The notes: generated by a model from the letters alone, not told the origin. DNA of 64,000 nucleotides from Puccinia triticina (GCF_026914185.1 NC_070567.1:186001-250000); one strand, 5' to 3'; counted from the first letter of the stretch, positions 1 through 11,364 are shown. Program-made: numbers and translations.

Positions 1-1467
1 ACTCTGGTCTTTTGAAGAGGATGGTTTTTTCTCTTCTGTTTTCTCAGTTTTATCTCCTTGGTATCTAGGCTTATATATTCTGCCAATGCGTGTACGTGTA
101 GTTATATCTTCTAATGTGTTGACTATATCTTCTGTACTTGCATTGTAGGGTAGTCTACTTTTAATGGCATGTTCTAGATCTCCTCCACATTTTTTCAGGA
201 TTCTCAGGTGGACTTCATTGTCTGTTAAATTAGGCCAAATGGCTTTCAGCCTATCTTTCTGAGATATTACCCATTTCAGTGGATTGTCCTTTTCAATGTC
301 AAAGGTGCTCTCATCAAATTTATTTTCAATTTTGAAGCGCCATGCTGGGCTTCCCCATTTACTGTTAATTTGTTCTTTCCACCATTCCCAAGATTGTTTG
401 CCATTTGTTGAGTGTAGGTCTGTAAACCAGCGCTTGGCACAACCTTTGAAAAGACTGTTAAGCCTTCCAGTGATTGAGGAATCACTCAGTTCAAAATCTT
501 CTTGGTATAAATCAATTGTTTTAATAAAGTCCAAGTGATCATATTCTCCTTCACCTCTAAATGATGGCCAATCTTTAATTCTAGGTACATCTTTAGAGTT
601 GTCTCTCATAGTTTGGATACTAGGATTATATGATTGTTCTTTGAAGAATGGTGTTGGTGGGACTGTGTACTCTTTTCTCAAGGGTGTTTCTTCCTCTGCC
701 ATTCTTCTGAAAGGATTACTAGATTGATGTGGTGGTACATCTTTCATTCCTTCTTTGTATGGTGTCTGAGTTTGAGGTTGCACTTGTGTATTGTGGCCAA
801 TTTTTTGTGCTATGTTATCCATGCTGGCCATGAGTTTACTCTGCATTTCATTAAACTTATTGTTAATATTGATGATTTCATCTGCCATAAGTTGTTCTAG
901 TTTATCAACTTTGTCCATTATCTCAAGTATGTTTTCATCTTGAGTTTCACGGTTTTCTGACTCATGCTCACTATCTATTTTTAATTGGTCCAATTTACTG
1001 GTAATATCCAATCTGTTAATATCAGTATGTATTGCATTTAATTTGGCAATTACTGTAGTTTCTTTTGCATTTGGATGAATTTCTGTGGTAACTTTTTGTA
1101 ATTTATTATTATAATCTACAAGTCCTAATTTAATATTGCTTATTTGTTGTATAATTCCTGTGGTTTTCTTAACCTCTGGTACAATAATTTTAATATCTTT
1201 AGCGCTTTCTACCGCATTTTCTGCTAAGTTTTTAATTTTAAAAGCGCTATCATGTACATTAAGGTGGATAGCATTGATTTTACTATCAATGTGCTCAATA
1301 TTTTTAATCAAAATTTGATTAAAAAAATCTTCTACGCGTGCTAAAGGCTCATTTGGGTCAATGATCTCTTCGATTTTCTCAGTCTTGTCCTTTTGTTTAG
1401 GAATACTGTTCATTTCTTGGGCTATAGCATTGGATTCTTTATTGTTAACATTAATACTATGTTTCTC
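1..1467 (-). pseudogene. gag capsid region of the left-edge retroelement (partial)
   Basis: The minus strand is open from just after the TGA at 1468-1470 down to base 1 without a stop (about 489 codons), so the protein continues outside the window. The upstream half is a long helical, Lys/Glu/Asn-rich stretch typical of a coiled coil. Around 600-330 a capsid-like core appears (KDWPSFRGEGEYDH, then CAKRWFTDL and WEWWKEQI), the pattern of the Retrotrans_gag family of Ty3/gypsy elements. The last residues before the edge are Lys/Glu/Ser-rich. No start codon is convincing because two stops lie just upstream. The assignment rests on motif recognition only. Confidence 0.65.
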
Positions 1468-1700
1468 TCAAACTTGTGGATAGGAATTAATACTAGTTTA
1501 TTTAGTAGACAGCAGGACAGGTTCTTTAACAGGTAACGCGGTCTCTTTATTGGACGGAAGGACATGTTCAGTGGTAGGAAAAAGATTAGAGTTTGAAACT
1601 ACAGGTTCTGTGTTGACAAGATGAGGTTGTTTGCCTGTAATGTCCGGATTACTATTCTGATATGTAGATTGTACCGGTATATACTTGTCGGGATTATTAC

Positions 1701-2596
1701 CTATTCCTCAATTGCATCCTTGACCTCCATGAGAACTCGAGCCATGCGGAAAGTTTCTTTCCACTTGTTCTCGCCCTTTTTTGGCTTTTGCTCGTAGGGT
1801 TTTGGCTTCGATCCCGACACTTCTGGTTTGGATTGGTCAATTTTTGGGATCTTGTACGGTTTCTTTGGATCGCGCTCTTTGCTTTCCTTTGCTGGCTTCT
1901 TGTTGTTCTCGAGCACTTTGATGTGTTTTCTCTCCGTGTACGGGTTCCACCCGTCCAAGTACTTCGCAAGTATTTCCTTCCAAGGGAGGAATTTCTGAAT
2001 GACCCTGAACAAAGAGATTACCTGTTTGAGATAGGACTTGAGGAGGTCCATCTCCTTGTAGTTCTTTGCGTTGAGATAGGCAGCCTTCGTCGCTTTGAAT
2101 ATTGCTACCGCGTCCTCCTGAGCTTTGTTTAGGACTGGGGCCGAGCGACGTTAGTATGGAATCTTCTATGTCTCTGCTTATCTCTTTTGGGGGTGTGTAA
2201 ACTGACCTCGAGGGGGTTCCTTGGTTACTACCTCGAGCTCGTCCTCCTTGGCCTCCCCTTCCTCGACCTCTTTTGGTGGGGGGAGGGTTCGCTGAGTGGT
2301 CTCTTCCTGATCTGGTGTCAACCATATCGTAAGAATACTAGTTAGCTTGGTTTTTGTTTTTGGTAGTCTTTTGTTTTTCTAATTACTAACCTTTGAGTAG
2401 CTCAAGCGCCGCGGCCTTTGGGTCAAACTGTTGTTTGATGATTCTGGCGGGTAGCGTAGCCGGGTGCAGTCATTTCCTCTCTTGGTACGGGCTAAGGAAG
2501 AAGCCCAGCGGGAGTGAGGAGGTGCGTTTGGCTTTCTTCTCCGGTTTATCGGAGATTGCGGTCTTTGGATCAGCGGATTTGGTAGTATCCGGGTAG
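1701..2596 (-). pseudogene. gag N-terminal leader of the left-edge retroelement, broken
   Basis: Three pieces read in order on the minus strand. At about 2596-2390 there is a Pro/Lys-rich stretch with one in-frame TGA that ends at a possible splice donor (GTTAGT). At 2325-2130 an Arg/Gly-rich tract (MVDTRSGRDH, then KRGRGRGGQGG) follows. A frameshift leads into 2130-1701, a Lys/Pro-rich segment ending VKDAIEE. The order and composition suit a nucleic-acid-binding gag leader. The possible intron near 2389-2330 is not proven. I see no sign that this copy can still make a full protein. Confidence 0.5.
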
Positions 2597-2650
2597 TTAT
2601 TGACTAGCTTAGCGGTTGGCACAGGAGCAGACACTAAAGTCAGGGTGAAG

Positions 2651-3641
2651 AGATAAAATGGCAGAAATATGTTTTTAATAGTTTAGTTTTTATGTGTTTT
2701 ATATGTATTTTACTTTTTTTATCTCTGTTGCGCAATTAGTCAAAAACAAGGAAAAAAAACTCTTACTTGTTTAGTGGTTTTAATGGTTTTTTATGTAAAA
2801 ACTGAAGTACTGACGGCAGAATTATGGGGATAATTGCTAAAAATAAGGAAAAAACTCAGGAAAAAATCAGTTTTATCCTTGACAGGTACTCTGGGTAAAA
2901 AAACACAATGAGGCCCCCAAATGACAGCTCTGTTTATGAAGCTTAGGGCAAAAACCCGTCAAAATTAAGGGTTTTGGGCCCTAGCACTATGACTGTGCTG
3001 ATTTAAACACTAGTAATGTAAATTACTAAACTTGTTACGTGGTAAATAAGGCCACTACAAGGGTTTTAAACACTCTTTTAAAAAGAGGAGGATTTATTAT
3101 GTAATTAATAATATATCCAAGTTTATTAAAGACACAGTTTTTCCAAAACTAAAAAAATCAAGATCAAGGGTTTCCCCTTACAATTACACAAAATGAAGAA
3201 AAAAAAAAAACATGGGTTTCCCCATTAACAAAATATCAAAAAACAGTTGGTGGGTTTCCCCATCACAAAAAAGACACACAATTTCTCAACCCAGCCTTCC
3301 AACAGCGGCAAAGCCGTGCCCACAGGCTCAACACCCAGCCCGTGTCAAGTGCACGGGTCAAAAGTGATGGACGTGAAGGCCCCCGGCCCACAGCAAAGGC
3401 TGCAGACCCGTGGGGGGCCCACTCTTTGCCCCTCAGACTGCGCACGCGCAACAGCGGAGGGGTTGAGGACAACGGATAGCTGGAAGTGCAGCATCTCCAA
3501 TTGCCTGGGGATTCAACTCACTGTCAAACTATCTGCCTTTTAAGCTCCCCGCTCACAGCCCCTCGACTCAAATTTCAACCTACTCTGGCCAGAACGCCCG
3601 CTCCCCCCTACGCAAACGCCACGCCGCGGCCCCGTAACCGT
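2651..3641. other. Unassigned AT-rich DNA, then GC-rich DNA, upstream of the Ty3 element
   Basis: 2651-3290 is AT-rich, with poly-A runs and short repeats of the type GGGTTTCCCC, and may hold the 5' LTR of the left-edge element. 3290-3641 turns GC-rich and ends with CCGT, the left copy of the likely target duplication of the Ty3 element. I see no convincing gene; the open frames here have no homology or splice signals I can support. Confidence 0.5.
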
Positions 3642-4619
3642 TGTGGTGCTCCATTCCAAACCATAAGTAGTATTTTATTGCTTTCCTTTACATATATTCA
3701 TCATTACATTGCCTATTACCCCATCACCCCTTCACAAAAACCTCATTATTATTGCATATTCAGATTCTACGCCAAATTTCACCTATAGTCACTTATACAT
3801 AGTACCCCCTTATATTCAATGGTTCAATAGTTATAGAGGATATAAGACTTACAGAAACCCTACAGTCTTCATTAGTTACAATAATCATTTCATTAGTAAC
3901 CTACTTGAATCATTACAGTACATTCCTTTTACATAGTTATTCTCACATACTAAATCCTTTACATACATTGCTCATCATGTACTATGCCTATTGTACACAT
4001 TACATCATTGGATCTGTGCTTACCCTTTTCAGTAGTGCTCATCATTACAAGTTGTTACTATTTTCTCATCACTCTTCCCCATTAGTACATTCTTTTATTC
4101 CCATAACCAACATTCCCCTTTCAGCATTGCTCATCATTACATACTGTTACTATGTTCTCATCACTCTTCCCCATTTGTACATTCCTTTATTCCCATAGTC
4201 AGAATGCCTCCACTGTCTGTGCTCATCCTTTCTTCATATAAGAACTGTCCTTCCCCCCTCACTTGTACCCTATGCAGAGAACTATATGCAGAATTTATAG
4301 ATAATTTTAGATACAGAAATTATAAGTGCCCATTCTCATCAACCCCTTGCCATTAAACCTTGCCATTGCATTCCCCACTCTCATCACTCCTCCAACTCTC
4401 TTACCCTCAGTAGTCAGTAGTTAAAGCTCATAGTACTAGCTCCTAAGATCAAGCAGAAATCAGCCACACCTTTTCTTTCTTTTTCTTAGTGTGACTCTCA
4501 TCCCCTCAGCATTAGTCAGGAAGGCAGCCTCATCAGCACCCTTGCATAGCTTACATTAGTACTAGTGTTGCTATCCATTTCCCTTCCAAGCTCTATTCTC
4601 CCCCTTGAGTAGTTCCACA
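3642..4619 (+). repeat. 5' LTR of the Ty3 element
   Basis: Begins TGTGGTGCTCC and ends AGTTCCACA, so the ends form the short inverted repeat TGTGG/CCACA. It matches the 3' LTR with seven substitutions, five of them clustered in the last 160 bp. It is AT-rich with many CATCATTAC-like repeats and includes the candidate promoter motif CATATAAG near 4235. The open frames inside it are not conserved coding sequence. Confidence 0.97.
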
Positions 4620-4621
4620 AG

Positions 4622-4640
4622 TGGTGTCCCAACAGTGGCC
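4622..4640 (+). other. Primer binding site candidate of the Ty3 element
   Basis: Two bases after the LTR the sequence reads TGGTGTCCCAACAGTGGCC. The leading TGG would pair with the CCA end of a tRNA, as expected for minus-strand priming. I cannot say which tRNA; comparison with the tRNA genes of the genome would settle it. Confidence 0.6.
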
Positions 4641-4843
4641 TTTCTATACTTCAGATATCTTCAGCTCTAGTAACACTCTTACCATCAGCTACATACTACT
4701 TCACCTACACTCCTCATACTCCTTTCTTTACAAATCAACTCCCTGCTTTTAGAATCAACTTCAACCAACAGTAACACTATCAGCATCTCCACTATCAACC
4801 TTCAACACCCTTCAGATTTAGAGTCAACTTATCTGCTTCAATC

Positions 4844-7261
4844 ATGTCTGCCCAAGGATCTCCCAACACCAATGTTGCTCCCAGTCTTTACCCTCCAGTG
4901 GATCCATCCAGTAATGCTGCAGTTCAGGACTCCACCACTTCCAACACTGGTCAGACTCAGGTTCCTCCCAATGGTCCAGGTTATCAACCTTCTTCCAATG
5001 CTCCAGATCCCCAGGGTTCTTCTACTCCACAAGTCAACTCCAGTTCTTACAGACCTCCACCTGGACCTCAGACTTCCAGTATCCCTAGATACACAGGATA
5101 TAGAGATACCAATCAGCTTTCAGAAGATTCAGAAGATTTAAATGCACCACCACCCCGCTTTCCCAGGTTCCAGCGCCAAATGGATGACTCAACACACTCT
5201 ACCAGGTCCAACACTCACTTTTTAAATAGGGAACCAGCTATGCCTAGGTATGAGGATCCTGTCAGCAGAGGAGTAAAGATCAAACCCATGGACAAAGAGC
5301 TCTTCTTTGATGGAACCAACATGCCTGTGGAGAAGTTCATTAGAAGGTATGAAAGTGCTGGAAGAGATGATGGTGCTAACTCTAAGGAACTGGCTGGACA
5401 AATCATTGCTTTTATCAAAGGGTTGGACCTTAAGGATGAAGTGGAAGACATGTCAGGCCATGAAAACTTGGATTGGGAAACCCTGAAGAAACAGCTACTC
5501 ACCAGGTTTGGAACTTCTCAGCCATTGGTCAGATATACCAGGGAGGATCTCAGGAAACTAGTCTACAAATCTGCCCAGGATGGAGGAATCAGCACCTTGG
5601 AAACCTTCAACACATTCAGAAACAAGTTTGAAACCATCACTCACTAATTGGTAAGAATGGGGTACAGTACCAGCCTGGAGGAATTCAGACACCTTCTTTT
5701 GGAAACTCTTCACAAGGATCTGGATCAAAGATTTACTAGGAGCTTGATGAGGGACAATCAAATGCTAGCCTCAAAGGATGGAGGTGATATCTTGCCAGAC
5801 ACTGAAACTCTTCTTACCTACATTCACCAGGAAGTTTACTCAAGATCAGTGGTCAATAGAAGGACTGAATGGAGGGCAGAAGAGAAATTCACTTTGGACA
5901 ACTCACCTAGGACCTTCAAACCCACACCTGCTACTCAGGGAACTGCTCCTACTGCTTCTATTTCTCTGGACAAACAAGTGGAACTCCTTACCAAACAACT
6001 TGCATCCCTCACTGCTGGCAAAGGACTACCTCCCCACATGGACAAACCTGCTAGGACCTGGCCATTCAAATGCTATTATTGTCATCAGGAAACCCATGGA
6101 ACCAACAGCTGCTCTCAACTTGCCCAGGACATGTCTAGTGGTGCTGTTATCAAGGATGGCAGAGATTACAGACTTCCAGACAAATCAGTTATTCCCTGGA
6201 TTCCAAGCAGACCAATCAGAACCCCAGTGGAAGAGTACTCTAAAACTAAGCTCACATCTTCTTTTGGCCAACTAGAGGAGGACCCAGCCTATTATCAAAC
6301 CCACAGTTATGAAGCAGACCTTGGAAAGAGGACCAGAAACAACTCTAAGGATCAGGATGAGGAGGAACCAGCCAAGTCAGACAAAAGGATCAGGAAGGAG
6401 AAACAGGACCTAATGGACATGGATACAGAGGAATTACTTCACATGACACAGCCCCCTACTCCTAGTGCTTCCAAATCCCCTACTTCAAAAGGCTCCCCTC
6501 AAGTCAGATTCCAGGATAAGGACAAGGATTCAACCACTGCACCTAAGGACAAACCAGTTAAGAAGACCTATTTGGAAAAGACTTTGGCCAAGGAGTACCC
6601 AGGAATTGAGGAGGAAGTGGCTAGTAGGATGTTGACTGCAGGAAAGATGGAGTTGGCCTTTGGAGAAATCTTTGCTATATCACCAGGAGTTACTGACTGT
6701 ATCAGGAAGAAGATAACCAACAGAAGGGTCCCATTGGATGGTGTCAAATCAGCAAACTTCACAGACATGGAGGATGGAGAAGAACCAGCACAGGAGCAAC
6801 CCACTACTCACTACTCCTGCCCCCTTGGATACATCACCATCACTATTGGAGGAGAGAAACATCAAGCACTCTTGGATACTGGCTCTATGGTCAACATTAT
6901 TCCTGAAACTCTTGCACATAAACTTGGATTAGTACTCACTGCTAAATCTATGAAGCTCAAAGGAATTGGAGGTCACCTTACTGATATACCTGGAATTGCT
7001 GAAGATGTGGAGGTAACCATTGGGAAAGTAGTCAGGACAGTTCATTTCTGGGTAGCCAAAGGACCAGTTCAGATGATTATTGGAAAGCCCTTCTTGATGG
7101 ATGTCTCAGCCAACATCAACTACAATGGAGCCAGAGGAGAAGCACTTTCAATTATGGATTCAGCTGGTCAGATTTTTTTGGTTCCAATCATACTCCCCAG
7201 TAATCAGAAGTGGGAAACCAGCATACCTTCCAATTCTGGACTGGTAAATTTTTTAGATTGA
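4844..7261 (+). pseudogene. Ty3 gag and aspartic protease, interrupted by one stop
   Basis: The frame starts at ATG 4844 and would encode about 805 residues, but a TAA at 5645-5647 cuts it after residue 267; the frame then continues cleanly to TGA 7259-7261. Order of parts: Pro/Ser-rich N-terminus; capsid-like helices (FDGTNMPVEKFIRRYE near 5308); a zinc knuckle of the form C-x2-C-x4-H-x4-C at 6073-6114 (CYYCHQETHGTNSC); an acidic/basic linker; and a retroviral-type protease with the catalytic DTGS at about 6875. A single C-to-T change (CAA to TAA) would explain the stop. The 3' end overlaps pol by 52 nt. Confidence 0.9.
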
Positions 7262-10200
7262 GACCAGGTTTTCAGTTCCCTTCCCTTACAACTGCAACCC
7301 TGGAAAACAACCAAAAGCAACAAACTGTAGTCACTCATTCAGCAAAGTATAAATCAACTCTAAAAAAAATAAAACCAGTAAACCAACCAATGCCATTATC
7401 TCTCAATCCCCCATTATCAAGGCCACCACTCTCAAGAGATCCTTACCTCACTCCTTTAAGCCCTTTTCCTCCACCATTCACTCCTACCTCCAAGATTACT
7501 CAAGAAAGGCTGGACCTCATCAATTTTGGACCTCCTGGATGGCTTTCTCCTCAAGAATATCTCCTGCTGGTATGGGTAATTGTGATTAGACAAGGTGCTT
7601 TGGCTTTTGTAGAAACAGAAAGAGGCCTTCTTAAACACACTTATGGACAGCCTTATATCATTCCAGTCATTCCCCATGAACCTTGGCAACAGAAACCAAT
7701 TCCAATCCCTGCACCCATCAAAGACCAGGTTATAGAATTGGTAAGAGAAAGACTCAGCACTGGCCTCTATGAACAATCCTTTTCCAGTTATTCCAGCCCT
7801 ATATTTTGTGTAAAGAAGCAGGATGGTAAGCTCAGAATTGTACATGACCTTCAGAAACTCAACAAAGTCACCATTAAGGACGCTGGACTACCACCAAAGA
7901 CAGAGGAACTCATTGAATCATTCACTGGAAGGGCTTGCTATGGACTAGGTGATATTATGGGAGGATATGATGAAAGAGAATTAGCTCCAGAATCCAGACC
8001 TTTGACCACCTTTGAAACACCCCTTGGAAGATTTCAACTTACCAGATTACCCCAAGGAGCCACCAATTCAGTTGCAGTTCACCAGGCCCAAATGATGTGG
8101 ATACTCCAGGATGAATTACCTCAACATATGGGAATCTTTGTGGATGATGGAGGTATAAAGGGACCAACCTCTGACTACAATGAAGAAACTCTAAAGGACA
8201 ACCCCCAGATCAGAAGATTTATCTATGAATATGCCATTACTCTGGAAAGGATTCTTTTCAGGATTGAAGAAGCTGGACTCACCATCTCTGGGAAGAAATT
8301 TGCTTGCTGTGTACCTGCTCTGGATCTGGTTGGCCATGTGGTTTGTAAGGAAGGCAGAAGGATATCCATCAAGAAGCTCAACAAGATTGAAACCTGGCCA
8401 ACTCCCACCACTCCTTCAGATGTCAGAGGATTCCTAGGTATCTGTGTATATGTTAGAATGTTCATCAAAAATTACTCAACCATCACTGCTCCACTCAGAA
8501 GACTCACCAGAAAAGACTCCTCTTGGGATTGGACTGAATATTGCCAGGATGCCTTTGAAGACCTTAAAAGGATTGTTGGAACTGATATCACCCTGAAGAA
8601 ATTGGACTATGGACCTGATGCTGGCTTAATCAAACTCTCAGTGGACTCCAGTGTTATTGCTGCAGGTGCTGTACTTACTCAACAGGATTCTGATGGAATG
8701 GATAGGCCTGTGTTATATGAGTCAGTAGTCTTTTCACCCAGGGAATCAAAGTACTCACAATCCAAATTAGAACTCTGTGGTGTTGCCAAGATCCTCAAGA
8801 AACTTCAAACCAAACTGTGGGGTCAACATTTTCAACTCAGAGTGGATGCCCAGTGCCTTATTGGAATGATCAACAACCCTTCACTTCCCAATATGAACAG
8901 ATGGATTGGATTTATTCAGTTATTCTCCTATGACCTTGTTCACACTCCTGGAAAAACTTTCACCTTACCTGATGGACTTTCAAGAAGACCCCCTGATTCT
9001 GATGAAGATGATTGTCCTAGCTTTGATGAAGATGAAACCTGGATCAAACCTCACCCTGGATTTGGAACTAAACATTCTTCTTTTGGCCTGCTTCTGGGGA
9101 CATCAGCTCAGTTGGGGGAGGGGGTAAGTAACTTGCAGCAAGGAATTTGGAAGCATCTCCAGGAATACCTTTCAACCATGAACAAACCTCCAGGATGCAG
9201 CAGCCTGGAATTCAAGCAAATTTTGCACAAATCAGCCAACTTTTTCCTTTCCAATGGAGTCTTGCACAGGATCAACAAACCATTCTCCCAGATAGTACTC
9301 ACCTCTCCTTCAGCTCAGAAATCCATCCTCAATTCCCTTCATGAATCCTTAGGCCACAGAGGTATTGCTGAAACCTACAGAAGAATTAAACTCAGATTTT
9401 GGTGGCCAGGTCTCAAGAGAGGTGTTACCAAGTGGGTCCAGTCTTGTGAAGCTTGCCAGAAGAGGAGTTCAAAATTGCCAATGGAACCCAAGAAACCTAC
9501 AGGAGCAGCAACCATCTTTGGAAGAGTCAGTTTGGATACAGTTCACATCAAAGCTGGCAAATGGAAATACCTGGTAATTGCAAGAGATGACCTTTCTGGA
9601 TGGGTAGAAGCAGTTGGACTAGAAAAGATTCAAGCAAAGAAAATCTCTCAGTGGTTCTTGGACAACTGGATCTACAGATATGGAGCCCCTTGGTCAGTCA
9701 CTGTGGATGGAGGCTCTGAATTTGGACAACAATTTCAAAAATCCCTTCTGGAATCTGGAATCAAAATCAAAGTCACCACCCCTTATTATCCTGAAGCAAA
9801 TGGTATGGTAGAAAGAGGACATCAGGCAATTAAGGATACCTTGGTCAAGCTCTGTGGAAAAGAAGGCAAGAAGTGGAGGAATTATTTACCTTTAGTTTTA
9901 TTTGCAGACAGAATTTCCACCAAGAGATCAACTGGTTACTCACCTTATGAGCTAGTTCTTGGACAGCCCCCCATCTTACCCATTGATTTAGAATTGGAAA
10001 CCTTCTTTGGAGTGGATTGGTCAAAGGTAGAATCAACTCAGGATCTTTTATTGGCTAGGACTCAGCAGCTTGAAAACAGGGATACCATCTTGCAGCAAGC
10101 ACACCAGCAGCTCATGGATTCCAGGAAAAACTCTGTGGATTATTGGAACAAAAAGAAAACATCAAGGCAGCCACTAAAGAAAGGTCAATTAGTAGTAGTG

Positions 10201-10374
10201 TATAACAAATCTCTGGACTCTCAATTTGGCAAGCTCTTTGAAAATAAATGGAATGGTCCTTACAGAATCAAAGCTCAAAACCCAGGAGGATCTTACATCT
10301 TGGAAGAATTGGATGGCACAGAATTGGCCAGAAGGTTTGCTGCAACTCATGTCAAGGAATACCACTCCAGGTGA
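7210..10374 (+). CDS. Ty3 pol: reverse transcriptase, RNase H, integrase
   Basis: The frame is open for 1054 codons; the real entry is probably by minus-one slipping near 7252, not at the ATG at 7210. Reverse transcriptase: substrate-pocket motif LPQGATNS near 8050 and catalytic FVDD at 8137-8148 (residues 310-313). RNase H follows (LSVDSSVIAAGAVL near 8640) and ends before DGLSRRP. Integrase has an HHCC zinc domain (HESLGHRG, then CEACQKR) and the catalytic triad D776, D833, E868. A short C-terminal basic domain ends HVKEYHSR. No frameshift or stop is seen, so this protein could be active. It makes and integrates the DNA copy of the element. Confidence 0.95.
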   Translation: MGNQHTFQFWTGKFFRLRPGFQFPSLTTATLENNQKQQTVVTHSAKYKSTLKKIKPVNQPMPLSLNPPLSRPPLSRDPYLTPLSPFPPPFTPTSKITQERLDLINFGPPGWLSPQEYLLLVWVIVIRQGALAFVETERGLLKHTYGQPYIIPVIPHEPWQQKPIPIPAPIKDQVIELVRERLSTGLYEQSFSSYSSPIFCVKKQDGKLRIVHDLQKLNKVTIKDAGLPPKTEELIESFTGRACYGLGDIMGGYDERELAPESRPLTTFETPLGRFQLTRLPQGATNSVAVHQAQMMWILQDELPQHMGIFVDDGGIKGPTSDYNEETLKDNPQIRRFIYEYAITLERILFRIEEAGLTISGKKFACCVPALDLVGHVVCKEGRRISIKKLNKIETWPTPTTPSDVRGFLGICVYVRMFIKNYSTITAPLRRLTRKDSSWDWTEYCQDAFEDLKRIVGTDITLKKLDYGPDAGLIKLSVDSSVIAAGAVLTQQDSDGMDRPVLYESVVFSPRESKYSQSKLELCGVAKILKKLQTKLWGQHFQLRVDAQCLIGMINNPSLPNMNRWIGFIQLFSYDLVHTPGKTFTLPDGLSRRPPDSDEDDCPSFDEDETWIKPHPGFGTKHSSFGLLLGTSAQLGEGVSNLQQGIWKHLQEYLSTMNKPPGCSSLEFKQILHKSANFFLSNGVLHRINKPFSQIVLTSPSAQKSILNSLHESLGHRGIAETYRRIKLRFWWPGLKRGVTKWVQSCEACQKRSSKLPMEPKKPTGAATIFGRVSLDTVHIKAGKWKYLVIARDDLSGWVEAVGLEKIQAKKISQWFLDNWIYRYGAPWSVTVDGGSEFGQQFQKSLLESGIKIKVTTPYYPEANGMVERGHQAIKDTLVKLCGKEGKKWRNYLPLVLFADRISTKRSTGYSPYELVLGQPPILPIDLELETFFGVDWSKVESTQDLLLARTQQLENRDTILQQAHQQLMDSRKNSVDYWNKKKTSRQPLKKGQLVVVYNKSLDSQFGKLFENKWNGPYRIKAQNPGGSYILEELDGTELARRFAATHVKEYHSR
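7249..7255 (+). promoter_or_regulatory. Minus-one frameshift heptamer T TTT TTA
   Basis: In the gag-protease frame the codons read AAT TTT TTA GAT TGA, giving the heptamer U UUU UUA just ahead of the stop. Pol is in the minus-one frame and is open across this point. This is the X XXY YYZ class of slippery site known from retroviruses and some retrotransposons. Whether a downstream stem or pseudoknot stimulates slipping cannot be judged by eye. Confidence 0.75.
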
Positions 10375-10541
10375 AAACAATAAATAAGGAATAATCAATT
10401 CATTTCTCTTCTCTTTTCTCTTTCTCATCTTCTTACACAATAACATAAAAACAAAATAAAATCAAATCTATAAACAAATCAGAAATAAAATCAATAAAAA
10501 TCATTTTCAAACACTCTCAAATAAAATAACCAATTATAAAA

Positions 10542-11364
10542 TCAAAAGCTCACCTCTTCTTCTTTTATCACTACATCACCCTCTTCCATTTCACTTCCCT
10601 CCTTCTCCTTCTCCTTCTCTTTTCCCTTCTCCTTATCTAAAAATAAAAAAAATAAAATCAAAAGACATAAAAATAAAATCAAAAGACATAAAAATAAAAT
10701 TAAAGCATAACATTAGTAAAAATCCTCAATAAAGAATAAAAAAATAGAATATATTAGAACTTACCTTCAGCTCTTATCCTCTCCATTTCTGCTTCTACCC
10801 TCCAACCATCTTCTTCCTCTTCCACTTGGTCCCTCATCCTTAATAATTCCAGGGCATTCCTCTCCTCAGTTTCCTCTATCATGGCATCTATTATGGAATG
10901 AGTATCCATCTAAAAATCAAAATAGAAACAGGGAAAAATATCAGTATTATAATCAATCCTCTTTCTTTTCAAATTCTTATTCATATACATACGGAATCCA
11001 TTCGACATACATGTGTAAAAGCGTCGTGGAACCGGCTATACAATTTAAGGCGTGCGTTTCGTGCGGCAACCGGGTCGTCGAGGTCCTCACGAGCGAAGGC
11101 AAGGAGTCCTTGTTGGATATAGTGGCGCAAGGCATCGACTTCTTCAGGTTTAAAAGAATCTCTCATACCGGCGTTGTACGCGTGAATGTTGTTGACGAAC
11201 GAGTGCGCTCTGCGAATAGAAAAGGGTATTTTGTAGGAAGGTCTAATGACGGCCTCTTTGTCAAGCTGCGAAGATGATATGGACGTATTGGACAAAGAAT
11301 CTATCGAGTTTTCAATGATACCTTTCGGCGATGAGGGCGTGGAAGTGGCGCTGGAGGCAAACAT
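10542..11364 (-). CDS. Antisense spliced ORF inside the Ty3 element, 203 residues, function unknown
   Basis: Read on the strand opposite to pol, three exons join in phase: 11364-10993, 10909-10765 and 10636-10542. Introns are 83 nt (GTATGT...TTTTTAG) and 128 nt (GTAAGT...TTTTTAG), both with consensus fungal ends. The product starts MFASSATSTPSS, has a Ser/Thr-rich front, a helical middle (FKPEEVDALRHYIQ, then ARNARLKLYSRF), an acidic helical stretch (IEETEERNALELLRMRD) and a Lys/Glu-repeat tail. No signal peptide or membrane segment. I do not recognise the family. A GTGAGC at 10553 could be a further donor, so the C-terminus may differ. It lies between pol and the 3' LTR, the usual place for extra genes in LTR elements. 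Confidence 0.6.

Larger units (their letters stand above)
1..2650 (-). mobile_element. Decayed Ty3/gypsy-type element, gag end, running off the left edge
   Basis: Read on the minus strand, about 2.6 kb codes for the front of a retroelement polyprotein: a low-complexity basic leader (2.3-1.7 kb), a coiled-coil stretch and a capsid-like region, continuing past base 1. In-frame stops (TGA 1708-1710, TAA 1498-1500, TGA 1468-1470, one more near 2480) and at least one frameshift near 2130 show decay. No LTR could be placed; the AT-rich stretch at 2650-3290 is the likely place for the 5' end. It is not the same family as the plus-strand element at 3642, since the gag sequences do not match. Confidence 0.7.

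Noticed and set aside
2393..2596. 67-codon plus-strand frame
   Set aside because: The opposite strand carries the Pro/Lys-rich gag leader; the plus frame is its shadow.
3709..4198. Plus-strand frames in the 5' Ty3 LTR, repeated at 13409-14056
   Set aside because: They occur in both LTR copies, have low-complexity peptides, and one base difference changes their extent; they are LTR sequence, not genes.
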